Positions 52,307 to 61,251 of a DNA stretch of 64,000 bases are shown piece by piece. A program made the position numbers and the translations under genes. The stretch spans positions 82,540-146,539 of the forward strand of contig CAJUFN010000005.1 of NCBI GenBank assembly GCA_910585545.1, read 5' to 3'. This DNA comes from an uncultured Lachnospiraceae bacterium (GTDB lineage Bacteria; Bacillota; Clostridia; Lachnospirales; Lachnospiraceae). The notes under the pieces were generated by a model. That model was given only the letters and a program-made list of their open reading frames with translations. It ran no database searches and was not told where the DNA came from. How positions within the stretch are numbered: position 1 is the first letter of the stretch; every line of letters begins with the position of its first letter.

Positions 52307-52358
52307 GCAAACATTTGTTCTGTATTTTCATTATAGAACAAATGTTCTTTTCTTTCAA
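52307..52358 (-). promoter_or_regulatory. SOS promoter with two LexA boxes
   Basis: On the minus strand TTGAAA (52353-52358), a 17-bp spacer and TATAAT (52330-52335). The perfect Firmicute LexA box GAACAAATGTTC (52336-52347, plus-strand view) fills the spacer. A second box, GAACAAATGTTTGC on the minus strand (52307-52320), overlaps the start of transcription. Confidence 0.88.
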
Positions 52359-52445
52359 GTGTAAATTTATGGAAAAAGAAAAAAATTCTCATTACATCAT
52401 AACAAAGTGGACAAGCCCACTTCAACTCCCCCATCCCTTCATTCA

Positions 52446-52530
52446 TGAGAGGCTTGCACTCTTTGCGCGCCGAGCGTGGTCAGCTTTTGCTGACTGCCTC
52501 CGCTCACGCGAGTGCGTATCCTCCCGGAGG
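52446..52530 (+). repeat. G+C-rich nested hairpin element
   Basis: Nested complementary segments can be followed: GCACTC with GAGTGC (outer), GAGCG with CGCTC, and GTCAGC with GCTGAC around TTTT (inner). The short hairpin CCTCCCGGAGG follows. The stretch is much richer in G+C than its surroundings and has no ORF that looks like a gene. It resembles a mobile structured repeat or an RNA; the class is not recognised. Confidence 0.55.
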
Positions 52531-52531
52531 G

Positions 52532-52573
52532 TTTTATGATATAGGAAAGTACAAACTTTCCTATATCATAAAA
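52532..52573 (+). repeat. 19-bp perfect inverted repeat
   Basis: TTTTATGATATAGGAAAGT (52532-52550) and its complement (52555-52573), 4-nt loop ACAA. Its right part (52551-52568) is identical over 18 nt to 37469-37486. It could act as a bidirectional terminator or be a repeat unit. Confidence 0.75.
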
Positions 52574-52614
52574 AAGCAGCAACGACAAAGACTATCCTCT
52601 TTATCGCTGCTGCT
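52565..52614 (-). terminator. Terminator after the Mrp gene
   Basis: AGCAGCAGCGA-AAAGA pairs with TCTTT-TCGTTGCTGCT, followed by a TTTTTTA run on the minus strand, 22 bp past the stop. Confidence 0.88.
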
Positions 52615-52636
52615 TTTCCTAAACATATTTCACTTT

Positions 52637-53470
52637 TTAAATCTTTTCCGCAATATTATTCAAATATGCATTCTCTACTTCGTAGAATTTTTCCTTCTCT
52701 ACCATTTCGGCAAGTTTTGGATCGATCGGCATCTTTCCAAGCACCTCACATCCCAAATCCTTTGCAATTTCTTCGATATGACTCTCACCGAACACATTAA
52801 TTTTCTTACCGCAGTCCGGACACTCCAGGTAACTATAATTTTCCACAATTCCCAGTACCGGAATATTCATCTGTTTTGCCATATTGTAAGCCTTTGTTAC
52901 AATCATGCGCACCAGATCCTGCGGAGAAGTTACGATTACAATTCCATCCACCGGGAGAGACTGGAATACAGTAAGCGGCACATCTCCTGTTCCCGGAGGC
53001 ATGTCGATCAGGAGTACATCTAAATCTCCCCACATAATGTCTGTCCAGAACTGCTCCACCAATCCGCTGACAACCGGACCTCTCCATATAACCGGATCTT
53101 CCTCTGATTGCAGCATCAAATTGACAGATACCACTTTTGTGCCGTCCTTTGCCGTACATGGAATCCAGCCAGCTTCCGTACCGATAATCTGGTTATGAAG
53201 ACCGTACATTTTCGCAATCGACGGTCCGGTAATATCCGCATCCATAATTCCGACTTCATATCCGCTGGCTTTTAACTGTCTTGCAATCGAAGCAGTTACC
53301 ATGGATTTACCAACGCCGCCTTTTCCGCTTACGACTCCAATTACCTTTTTAATATTGGAAAATGGATTCGCCGGCTTTCTAAAATCTGTTTTCTGGCTCT
53401 CACAATTCCCCGCATGTGCACATCCTGCACAAGATTCTTTTGAGCATTCGCTCTGATTTGTCTCTGACAT
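52637..53470 (-). CDS. Mrp/ApbC family Fe-S cluster carrier ATPase
   Basis: 277 residues from the ATG at 53470. Residues 9-23 hold clustered cysteines (SECSKESCAGCAHAGNC), like the N-terminal Fe-S site of NBP35. The deviant Walker A VVSGKGGVGKS is at 46-56, and DMPPGTGDV follows. A late CxxC (LECPDCGKK) is the bridging cluster site. The family delivers Fe-S clusters to client enzymes. It is co-directional with the MATE gene 44 bp upstream. Confidence 0.92.
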   Translation of the reverse strand: MSETNQSECSKESCAGCAHAGNCESQKTDFRKPANPFSNIKKVIGVVSGKGGVGKSMVTASIARQLKASGYEVGIMDADITGPSIAKMYGLHNQIIGTEAGWIPCTAKDGTKVVSVNLMLQSEEDPVIWRGPVVSGLVEQFWTDIMWGDLDVLLIDMPPGTGDVPLTVFQSLPVDGIVIVTSPQDLVRMIVTKAYNMAKQMNIPVLGIVENYSYLECPDCGKKINVFGESHIEEIAKDLGCEVLGKMPIDPKLAEMVEKEKFYEVENAYLNNIAEKI

Positions 53471-53514
53471 GATTTTCACCTTACCTTAATTTATTTTTAT
53501 TTATAAAATCAGTT

Positions 53515-54894
53515 TTACGTTCCACTGCCTTCTATACCTTCCATATCGCGCGTGACATCTTTGAGCCATTTATAGCTTACATACCGCTTGATCGTCAGCG
53601 GCACCTTGACAAGTTCATCACTCATCAGCAGGAAATACACGACAAACACACTTGCATGGAAATAAAATGCCGCTATCGCGCCTAACAAAATAGAGAATCC
53701 CCACATTGTAGATACATCCATAACAAGTCCAAACTTCGTATCTCCGCCGGAACGGAAAACACCAATGACCAGTGTTCCGTTAATTGCCTGTGCAAATGTA
53801 AAGTAGGACATAACAAAAAGCATAAACCTTAAGTAACTTTTTGCTTCTTCCGTCAACGCCAACGCGGAATTTGCAATCGGCGCAGATACCAGAATCAACA
53901 GTCCACCGATAAATCCAAGGATCATACTCAGCCACAGGAACCGCTTTGCATAGGCTTTCGCTTCTTCCATCCTTCGTTCCCCAATCGTCTTGCCAAGGTA
54001 AATGGCTGTTGCATGAGCAACTCCGAATACGACAACCGTTGCCAGCTGCCTTGCCACCTGTGCTACTGAATTTGCCGCGACCGCAGCGCTTCCCAGGTGA
54101 CCGATGACCGCCGTATTCGCAGAACTTCCAAGTCCCCACATCAATTCATTTAGCACAACCGGCATGGAATATACCAGATAATCTTTGAATAATACTCTAT
54201 CAATCTTATATAAATCCCGGATACGGATACGAACCGTCTTATTGCGCACATATGCATACCACAATACGATAAGCGCTTCCAAAATTCTCGAAGTCAATGT
54301 GGCAATCGCCGCTCCTTTAATTCCCATCGCCGGAAATCCAAAAAGACCAAAAATCAGCACTGCGTTGAAACATATATTATTCAGCAATGAAATTGCATAT
54401 ACGATCGTCGCAATCAATACCCGCTCAATGCTTCGCATAATATTCAGGTATACTTGCGTAAATGCCATGAAAAGATATGAGCATCCTACGATTTTCAGGT
54501 ATTTAACCCCTTCTTCGATTACGACTGGGTCGCTCGTGTAAATGTGCATCAAAAGTTCCGGAATCAACAATGCTGCCGCTGCAAATACAAATGCAGTCAC
54601 AAGTCCGGAACTCAATCCGATTCCAAGCACTTTCTCAATCGTTCTGATATCTTTTTTGCCCCAATACTGCGCTGTCAGAACCGTTGCTCCTGACGTAATG
54701 CCCATGAAAATCAGCGTCATGATAAACTGGATCTGCCCTGCAAGCGATGCACCGGACAATACCTTTTCTCCTACTTTCCCAAGCATGATGACGTCTGACG
54801 CCGTTACACCTACATTGATAAGATTCTGTATCGCAAGAGGCACTACCAGCGCAAACACCGAACGATAAAACTGTTTCCAGTTAATCTGCACCAT
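53515..54894 (-). CDS. MATE family efflux transporter
   Basis: 459 residues with about 12 membrane helices in two six-helix halves. Family motifs include VPLAIQNLINVGVTASDVIMLG near the start and the mirrored segment YSMPVVLNELMWGLGSSANTAVIG at about residue 235. It exports cationic compounds using Na+ or H+ gradients; substrate is unknown. It sits 54 bp downstream of dnaJ on the same strand. Confidence 0.92.
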   Translation of the reverse strand: MVQINWKQFYRSVFALVVPLAIQNLINVGVTASDVIMLGKVGEKVLSGASLAGQIQFIMTLIFMGITSGATVLTAQYWGKKDIRTIEKVLGIGLSSGLVTAFVFAAAALLIPELLMHIYTSDPVVIEEGVKYLKIVGCSYLFMAFTQVYLNIMRSIERVLIATIVYAISLLNNICFNAVLIFGLFGFPAMGIKGAAIATLTSRILEALIVLWYAYVRNKTVRIRIRDLYKIDRVLFKDYLVYSMPVVLNELMWGLGSSANTAVIGHLGSAAVAANSVAQVARQLATVVVFGVAHATAIYLGKTIGERRMEEAKAYAKRFLWLSMILGFIGGLLILVSAPIANSALALTEEAKSYLRFMLFVMSYFTFAQAINGTLVIGVFRSGGDTKFGLVMDVSTMWGFSILLGAIAAFYFHASVFVVYFLLMSDELVKVPLTIKRYVSYKWLKDVTRDMEGIEGSGT

Positions 54895-54948
54895 CTATTC
54901 TCCTTCATTTTACCGAAAAAAATTATCAGTAATAACTGTTTCTGCCTC

Positions 54949-56133
54949 TTAATCTTCAAATGTTTCTTTCAATTTATCCATGAACCCTTTTTTCTTCTTT
55001 TTAGGTTCTTCGCCCGCACCTTTTTCCTGGTTCAGACTATTGCCGCTAAGCTCATCGAATCTGCGGAGCGCCTCTTTTGCTTCTGCGCTTAATTTTTCCG
55101 GTGTCTGAATAACCAATGTCACATAGTGGTCACCACGAATCTGTGAATTTCTAAGTGACGGTACTCCCTTATTCTTCAAGCGCACTTTTGTATCCGTTTT
55201 TGTTCCCGGTTTTACCGTATACAGCACGTCGCCGTCCACTGTTTTAATACGCACGTCACCGCCAAGCGCTGCCTGCGCAAAGGAAATCGGTGCGGTTGAG
55301 AAAATGTGCATATCCTGACGTTGGAAAATCGGATGTCTGGAAACGGTCACTTCCACGAGCAAATCTCCTCTTGGACCGCCATTGGTTCCCGGTTCTCCTT
55401 TTTCGCGGATACGTACACTTTGTCCATTATCAATACCTGCCGGAATCGTTACTTTTATTTTCTTTTTGCTTGCAATATATCCCGTACCGCCGCAATCCGA
55501 ACATTTTTCACGTACGATTTTACCGCTTCCGCCGCAATCCGGACAAGTCTGTACATTCTGAACCGTGCCAAAGAATGACTGGGAAGTATAGACAACCTGA
55601 CCTCTTCCGCCGCATTTTTGACAAGTTTCCGGTGAAGTTCCTGATTTTGCCCCTGTTCCTCCACACTTGCTGCAAGGATCTTTCAAAACAACATCCAGCT
55701 CTTTCTCGCAGCCAAAAATAGCCTCTTCAAATGTGATGCGCACGCCTTTACGGATATTCATCCCTTTCATAGGCCCATTATTAGCTCTGCCGCTTCTTCT
55801 GCCGCCGCCAAATAAATCGCCGAAAATATCGCCGAAGATATCACTAAAATCTGCTCCGTTAAAATCAAAGCCTCCAAATCCACCGGCGCCACCGCCGCCG
55901 TTTTCAAAGGCAGCATGACCAAACTGATCATACTGACGTCTCTTATCCGCGTCACTAAGTACTGCATATGCTTCGGAAGCTTCTTTAAATTTCTTCTCTG
56001 CTTCCGCATCTCCCGGATTCACGTCCGGATGGTATTTCTTCGCCAAGGCTCTGTATGCTTTCTTAAGCGCTGCATCATCTGCATTTTTATCCACGCCCAA
56101 CACTTCATAATAATCTCTTTTTGTCTCAGCCAT
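54949..56133 (-). CDS. dnaJ: Chaperone protein DnaJ
   Basis: 394 residues, type I Hsp40. The J-domain (4-70) contains the HPD motif in KYHPDVNPGD. A Gly/Phe region (about 75-110) follows. Four zinc-finger CxxCxGxG repeats come next, around residues 150-215. The C-terminal substrate-binding domain ends in a lysine-rich tail. It stimulates the DnaK ATPase. It is the last gene of the CIRCE-controlled heat-shock operon. Confidence 0.97.
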   Translation of the reverse strand: MAETKRDYYEVLGVDKNADDAALKKAYRALAKKYHPDVNPGDAEAEKKFKEASEAYAVLSDADKRRQYDQFGHAAFENGGGGAGGFGGFDFNGADFSDIFGDIFGDLFGGGRRSGRANNGPMKGMNIRKGVRITFEEAIFGCEKELDVVLKDPCSKCGGTGAKSGTSPETCQKCGGRGQVVYTSQSFFGTVQNVQTCPDCGGSGKIVREKCSDCGGTGYIASKKKIKVTIPAGIDNGQSVRIREKGEPGTNGGPRGDLLVEVTVSRHPIFQRQDMHIFSTAPISFAQAALGGDVRIKTVDGDVLYTVKPGTKTDTKVRLKNKGVPSLRNSQIRGDHYVTLVIQTPEKLSAEAKEALRRFDELSGNSLNQEKGAGEEPKKKKKGFMDKLKETFED

Positions 56134-56171
56134 AAATAATCCCTTTCTATGCTTTCAGCAAAACGCAAGTA

Positions 56172-56205
56172 TTCTGCGGAATCCTTTTATCAGAATTCCG
56201 CAGAA
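56172..56205 (-). repeat. Hairpin between dnaK and dnaJ
   Basis: TTCTGCGGAAT pairs with ATTCCGCAGAA around a 12-nt loop, without a T-tract. It is probably an mRNA processing or stability element. Confidence 0.65.
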
Positions 56206-56231
56206 CTGTGCTGTTTACTTTTATTCAAAAA

Positions 56232-58097
56232 TTATACTTCTTTGTAATCTCCATCTACGACATCATCACCATCAAATCCCTCTGGTGCCGGTCCGGCTTC
56301 CGGTCCAGGACCTGCCTGTGCATTTTGCGCTGCCTGCGCCTGCTCATATACTTTTGTGAACAATGCCTGTGAACTCTGCATCAATTTCTCTTTTCCGGCT
56401 TTAATTTCTTCTACCTGAGCATCTGTCATGCTTTCCGGCTGAGATTGTGCAAGCAAATCTTTTAATGCCTGAATGTCTGCTTCTACCGCTGCCTTATCGT
56501 CTCCGCTGATCTTATCGCCAACTTCGCCGAGTGCTTTTTCCGTCTGGAATACCATAGCGTCTGCATCATTGCGTGCATCGATTGCTTCTTTACGTTTCTT
56601 ATCCTGTGCTTCGAACTCTGCTGCTTCTTTTACTGCCTTGTCAATATCAGCATCGGACATATTAGAACCTGCTGTGATCGTAATATGCTGCTCTTTACCT
56701 GTTCCCAAATCTTTTGCAGATACATTTACGATACCGTTTGCATCGATATCAAATGTAACTTCGATCTGAGGGATTCCACGTGGAGCCGGCGGAATTCCGT
56801 CAAGACGGAACTGTCCAAGAGATTTATTATCCTTTGCGAACTGTCTTTCACCTTGTACAACGTTGATGTCAACTGCTGTCTGATTATCTGCTGCAGTAGA
56901 GAAGATCTGGCTCTTCTTTGTAGGAATTGTTGTATTTCTTTCAATCAATCTTGTAGCAACACCGCCCATTGTCTCGATAGAAAGAGAAAGCGGAGTTACA
57001 TCAAGGAGAAGAATATCGCCTGCACCGGCATCGCCTGCCAACTTACCACCCTGAACAGATGCTCCTAAAGCAACACATTCGTCCGGATTCAAAGATTTGG
57101 AAGGTTCTTTTCCTGTAAGCTGTTTTACTTTATCCTGAACAGCCGGAATACGTGTAGAACCACCAACTAATAATACCTGACCAAGTTCGGAAGCGCTAAG
57201 TCCTGCATCAGAAAGTGCGCGTTTTACCGGCTCTGCTGTCTTTTCTACCAGATCAACTGTAAGTTCATCAAATTTTGCTCTTGTAAGGTTCATATCAAAA
57301 TGTTTTGGACCTTCTGCTGTTGCTGTGATGAATGGCAAGTTGATATTTGTTGTTGTTGCAGAAGAAAGTTCTTTTTTTGCTTTCTCTGCTGCTTCTTTTA
57401 ATCTCTGAAGCGCCATCTTATCTGTAGATAAATCTACGCCTTCCATTCTCTTAAATTCAGAAAGCATATAGTCTGTAATCTTCTGGTCAAAGTCATCTCC
57501 ACCAAGTCTGTTATTACCTGCTGTAGATAATACTTCGATAACACCATCACCGATTTCGATAATAGAGACGTCGAATGTACCGCCACCCAAATCGTAAACC
57601 ATGATTTTCTGTTCTTTTTCATTGTCAAGACCGTAAGCAAGCGCTGCTGCTGTTGGCTCGTTGATAATACGTTTTACATCAAGTCCTGCAATCTTACCTG
57701 CATCTTTTGTAGCCTGACGCTGAGCATCATTGAAATAAGCAGGTACTGTGATAACAGCCTCAGTTACTTTTTCTCCCAGATATCCTTCTGCATCTGCCTT
57801 TAATTTCTGCAAAATCATTGCGGAAATCTCCTGTGGAGAAAACTTTTTATCGTCAATGCTTACTTTATAGTCAGATCCCATCTCTCTTTTGATAGAAGAA
57901 ATTGTCTTGTCAGCGTTTGTAACCGCCTGACGTTTTGCAGGCTCGCCTACGAGACGTTCTCCTGTCTTTGTAAATGCAACTACGGATGGTGTTGTTCTTG
58001 CACCTTCTGTATTTGCGATAACTGTTGGCTGTCCGCCTTCCATAACAGCTACACAGCTGTTGGTTGTACCTAAGTCAATACCTATGATTTTTCCCAT
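56232..58097 (-). CDS. dnaK: Chaperone protein DnaK (Hsp70)
   Basis: 621 residues. The nucleotide-binding domain begins IIGIDLGTTNSCVAVMEG and contains VYDLGGGTFDVSIIEIGDG and LLVGGSTRIPAVQ. The substrate-binding domain follows (ERQFAKDNKSLG), and the tail is Gly/Pro and acidic. Complete and typical for Firmicutes. It sits between grpE and dnaJ behind AGGAGG. Confidence 0.98.
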   Translation of the reverse strand: MGKIIGIDLGTTNSCVAVMEGGQPTVIANTEGARTTPSVVAFTKTGERLVGEPAKRQAVTNADKTISSIKREMGSDYKVSIDDKKFSPQEISAMILQKLKADAEGYLGEKVTEAVITVPAYFNDAQRQATKDAGKIAGLDVKRIINEPTAAALAYGLDNEKEQKIMVYDLGGGTFDVSIIEIGDGVIEVLSTAGNNRLGGDDFDQKITDYMLSEFKRMEGVDLSTDKMALQRLKEAAEKAKKELSSATTTNINLPFITATAEGPKHFDMNLTRAKFDELTVDLVEKTAEPVKRALSDAGLSASELGQVLLVGGSTRIPAVQDKVKQLTGKEPSKSLNPDECVALGASVQGGKLAGDAGAGDILLLDVTPLSLSIETMGGVATRLIERNTTIPTKKSQIFSTAADNQTAVDINVVQGERQFAKDNKSLGQFRLDGIPPAPRGIPQIEVTFDIDANGIVNVSAKDLGTGKEQHITITAGSNMSDADIDKAVKEAAEFEAQDKKRKEAIDARNDADAMVFQTEKALGEVGDKISGDDKAAVEADIQALKDLLAQSQPESMTDAQVEEIKAGKEKLMQSSQALFTKVYEQAQAAQNAQAGPGPEAGPAPEGFDGDDVVDGDYKEV

Positions 58098-58134
58098 TTT
58101 AAAATCCTCCTGAAATATGTTTACATTAATTAAA

Positions 58135-58809
58135 TTAGTTCGCTACTTTTACCATACTGTATCTGACAACGCAGTCACGGTATGTATATCCCTTTTGGAA
58201 TTCTTCCACAATCACATTCTCTCCGGCTTCTTCATCTTCCACATGCATCACCGCATTGTGCAAATCCGGATTAAACTCCACACCTACTGCTTCTATTGGT
58301 TTTACCCCAATCTCTTCTAATGTTGTCATGATTTGCTTATATATTTTATCCATACCCTGAACAAACGGATCTTCTTTTTGCTCTTCTGGCACGGCCATAA
58401 GCCCTCTTTCAAAATTATCTACGACCGGCAGAATCTTCTCTATCACACTTTTTGCTCCGGTCTCATACATTGCTGATTTTTCTTTCTCTGTGCGTTTACG
58501 GAAATTATCAAATTCCGCCATCTGTCTTTTCAGCCGATCTGTCAGTTCTTCAATTTTTTCATCTTTTTTGTCTTTTTTATTTTTCTTTTTGAAAAAGCCC
58601 TTCTTCTCGCCTTCAGTTTCTTCTGTCTCCTCTTCCTCCGGGGCTTCTTCCAGCTCTGCCTCGCAGTCATTCTCTGCGTTATCTTCTGCTGTCTCTTCCT
58701 GCGTCATCTCTTCTTGTTCTTTTGCAGCTTCCGCAGCTTTTTTCGCCTCTTCCATGGCTTCTTTTACCATTTCTTCCTGATTCTTATGATTCTCCAATGG
58801 TTCATCCAC
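58135..58809 (-). CDS. grpE: Nucleotide exchange factor GrpE
   Basis: 224 residues. The first 95 are very acidic with runs of Glu, then a lysine-rich patch (KKNKKDKKDEK). The long-helix dimer domain (EELTDRLKRQMAEFDNFRKRTEKE) leads to the beta-wing domain, VGVEFNPDLHNAVMHVED. It releases ADP from DnaK. The long acidic head is larger than in E. coli. It starts 8 bp after the hrcA stop. Confidence 0.96.
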   Translation of the reverse strand: MDEPLENHKNQEEMVKEAMEEAKKAAEAAKEQEEMTQEETAEDNAENDCEAELEEAPEEEETEETEGEKKGFFKKKNKKDKKDEKIEELTDRLKRQMAEFDNFRKRTEKEKSAMYETGAKSVIEKILPVVDNFERGLMAVPEEQKEDPFVQGMDKIYKQIMTTLEEIGVKPIEAVGVEFNPDLHNAVMHVEDEEAGENVIVEEFQKGYTYRDCVVRYSMVKVAN

Positions 58810-58817
58810 CTTTCTTC

Positions 58818-59861
58818 CTATTCTCTTTTATGAAATACGGTATCGAGCTCTGCCATCAAAGTTTTCAAAGTCTTCATGACATGCTCATAATCCATTCTTT
58901 TCGGTCCGATGATTCCTATCGTTCCCTGCATCCCTTCTGCCAGCTCATACGTTGCAGTTACTACACTGCAGTCTTTCATCGTCTGGACCGGAGTTTCGTT
59001 CCCGATATAAACCTGTATTCCTTTGTTGTCCTCACTGGCAAGCGTCTTGGTCACAAGCTCTGCCAGCTGTTGCTTTTCTTCAAATGCATTGATGATTTCC
59101 TGTGCGCTTTGCTTATCGCTAAGCTCCGGATATTTAAAAATATTCGTTGCCCCGCTTGTGTAAATCTCAAGATCATCATCTAACTGGATTGCTCCGCCCA
59201 CTGCATCAAGCACATCGCTGATTACTTCACTGTGTACGCCGGCTTGCTCCTTCAGCCTCGCAATCATGCCAAGGTTAATCTCTTCGATTGACATACCGTT
59301 AAGACTTGTGTTAAGAAGCATGTTTAGTTTTAATAATGTTTCATTATCTACTTCCTCTTCTACCGTTACGATTTTATTCTTGATAATATTGCCTTCCATA
59401 ACGATAACCGCAATAAGCTGTGTTTCATCCACTTTTGACAACTGAATAAATTTTAACTTGTTTCTGTTATACGCAGGAGCTGAAATCATAGTCGCATAAT
59501 TGGTATTCGTCGCCAGTACTTTTGCCGCCTGTTTTAAAAGATGTTCCATCTTATCGGCTTTCTCTAAGACCAGTTCCTTCATCTCTATGATTTCCTGTTC
59601 CTTTTCTTCCATCAATGAATCTACATACCATCGATATCCTTTATCGGAAGGAATTCTTCCTGCCGATGTATGAGGCTGCATGATGTAACCCAATTCTTCC
59701 AGGTCTGCCATCTCATTGCGAATCGTTGCCGAACTCAAGTTCAAATCTGTATATTTGGAAATTGTTCTTGACCCGACCGGCTCACCCGTCTCCAGATAGT
59801 TTTTGATAATCGCATGTAAAATCTTCGTCTTACGTTCGCTCAAAACCACCTCTGTTCCCAT
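58818..59861 (-). CDS. hrcA: Heat-inducible transcription repressor HrcA
   Basis: 347 residues from the ATG at 59861 behind GAGGCG. The winged helix domain (residues 8-75: LHAIIKNYLETGEPVGSRTI, LSSATIRNEMADLEELGY) is followed by a GAF-like domain. The C-terminal regulatory part contains VSVIGPKRMDY-like IGIIGPKRMDYEHV. It binds the CIRCE element immediately upstream, so it represses its own operon. Confidence 0.96.
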   Translation of the reverse strand: MGTEVVLSERKTKILHAIIKNYLETGEPVGSRTISKYTDLNLSSATIRNEMADLEELGYIMQPHTSAGRIPSDKGYRWYVDSLMEEKEQEIIEMKELVLEKADKMEHLLKQAAKVLATNTNYATMISAPAYNRNKLKFIQLSKVDETQLIAVIVMEGNIIKNKIVTVEEEVDNETLLKLNMLLNTSLNGMSIEEINLGMIARLKEQAGVHSEVISDVLDAVGGAIQLDDDLEIYTSGATNIFKYPELSDKQSAQEIINAFEEKQQLAELVTKTLASEDNKGIQVYIGNETPVQTMKDCSVVTATYELAEGMQGTIGIIGPKRMDYEHVMKTLKTLMAELDTVFHKRE

Positions 59862-59893
59862 CTTCACGCCTCGCTTTCTTCAGCTTTGTTTTA

Positions 59894-59920
59894 TTAGCAC
59901 TCTTTTATTTCGAGTGCTAA
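59894..59920 (-). promoter_or_regulatory. CIRCE operator
   Basis: A perfect TTAGCACTC-N9-GAGTGCTAA inverted repeat, 33 bp upstream of the hrcA start and just past the promoter. This is the HrcA binding site. Confidence 0.97.
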
Positions 59921-59936
59921 CATCTTTGCTGATACT

Positions 59937-59965
59937 AAGATAACACTGCCATTTTCATTTGTCAA
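59937..59965 (-). promoter_or_regulatory. Sigma-A promoter of the hrcA operon
   Basis: On the minus strand TTGACA (59960-59965), a 17-bp spacer and TATCTT (59937-59942). Confidence 0.8.
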
Positions 59966-59995
59966 CCATGTTTATATTTTTTTTACAATTGTTTA

Positions 59996-60167
59996 TAACA
60001 GTTCAGCCATGCACAAAGTCACAAAAATCTAAATTCAAACTTGTTTGAAAACGAAGATTTTTAGTGTACTTTGTATATGGCGCTCTGCCATACGCGAGGA
60101 TTTAGCCACGTATGTGGCGAAACAGGCTGCAAAGCAGCTAATCCGAGCTGTTATGGCTGAACTGTTA
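59996..60167 (+). repeat. 172-bp structured element with 15-bp terminal inverted repeats (MITE-like)
   Basis: The ends TAACAGTTCAGCCAT (59996-60010) and ATGGCTGAACTGTTA (60153-60167) are perfect complements. Inside are further palindromes: ACAAAGT with ACTTTGT, AAAATC with GATTTT, CAAAC with GTTTG, ATGGC with GCCAT, GCCAC with GTGGC, GCTGC with GCAGC and GGATT with AATCC. The overall shape is a branched cruciform. No gene is inside. Confidence 0.7.
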
Positions 60168-60200
60168 CAATTCTTTCTAACGCTGTTCCCGAAATGCAAT

Positions 60201-61115
60201 TTACAGTACGATTGCAGATACGACAGGAATCGTGATCACGGATAAAATCGTTGTCAGAGAAACCCCTTTCGTAACTGTCTCCTGATCTCCTCCGTACTGC
60301 TGTGCGAGCATCGCTGTCATACTTCCTACCGGAGTTGCCAGCATGACCATACATACTCCGCAGAGGATTTCATCTGTCACAAACTGTTTGATGATAAGCA
60401 TTCCCAGAATTGGTATCACAAGAAGTTTCACTGCCGAGAATATCAGAAGCCTTATATCCGCAAACAATTCTCCGAGCGGAATTTTCGTCATCGAAATACC
60501 TATCACAATCATACTAAGCGGTCCTGTCAGATTGCTAAGCCCCTCTGTGGCAGCTTTTGCAAATTGCGGAACCGGAAACTTACTTATATATAATACCGCT
60601 GCTAAAACACAGGCTAGTACGCCAATGTTCAAAATCTTTTTTATCTGAAACGTTTCCTTCTCTCCATTCGTTCCTTTTAAAATCTGAATGCCATATGTGT
60701 AAATGAGTACATTGTACGGAATCATAAAAACTGCTCCATATAATAGTGCACTCTTTCCATAGACTGCCGCTATGACCGGAAATCCCATAAAACCGATATT
60801 ATTAAATACCGACATTACTTTATAAATACCGTGATCTTTTTGCGGCACTTTGAAAATCCATGGCATGATTTTTGCCAAAAGCAAAAGAAGGATATACATG
60901 GCGATCGCGATTGCAACTGTAAGCATCAACGTATCCCCCGTAATTTTACCTTCTTCATTTACAGCAGATGAAATAATCAAAGATGGATTGGCAACATTTA
61001 CGACAATCCACGATAACTTTTGTCCTGCTTTTGCATCTAACATGTCTTTCTTGCAAGCAATATAGCCAATCAACATGTATATGAACAGCACGATCATTTG
61101 TTGTAGTAATAACAT
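60201..61115 (-). CDS. AEC (auxin efflux carrier) family transporter
   Basis: 304 residues with about ten hydrophobic helices in two five-helix halves. Family features include ANPSLIISSAVNEEG near residue 42 and the crossover-like GFMGFPVIAAVYGKSALLYGA, and VMLATPVGSMTAMLAQQYGG near the end. AEC members export or import small organic acids in bacteria; substrate is unknown. It is divergent from the Trp T-box unit. Confidence 0.9.
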   Translation of the reverse strand: MLLLQQMIVLFIYMLIGYIACKKDMLDAKAGQKLSWIVVNVANPSLIISSAVNEEGKITGDTLMLTVAIAIAMYILLLLLAKIMPWIFKVPQKDHGIYKVMSVFNNIGFMGFPVIAAVYGKSALLYGAVFMIPYNVLIYTYGIQILKGTNGEKETFQIKKILNIGVLACVLAAVLYISKFPVPQFAKAATEGLSNLTGPLSMIVIGISMTKIPLGELFADIRLLIFSAVKLLVIPILGMLIIKQFVTDEILCGVCMVMLATPVGSMTAMLAQQYGGDQETVTKGVSLTTILSVITIPVVSAIVL

Positions 61116-61216
61116 TTCTTTTATTCTCCTCTTCGTTTTTCTTCTGTGTATTGTACCAAGCCATCCTTAGAATATCCACATATTTCTTTTACTATTTTAT
61201 ATTTTTAAGAAAAACA

Positions 61217-61245
61217 TTGACAATACACTATTACGGTAGTATGAT
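61217..61245 (+). promoter_or_regulatory. Sigma-A promoter of the Trp T-box unit
   Basis: TTGACA (61217-61222), a 17-bp spacer and TATGAT (61240-61245). Confidence 0.88.
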
Positions 61246-61251
61246 GAAACA

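Noticed and set aside
52290..52358. 23-codon N-terminal extension of the radical-SAM protein
   Set aside because: It contains the -10 box and both LexA boxes, so it is upstream of or at the transcription start.
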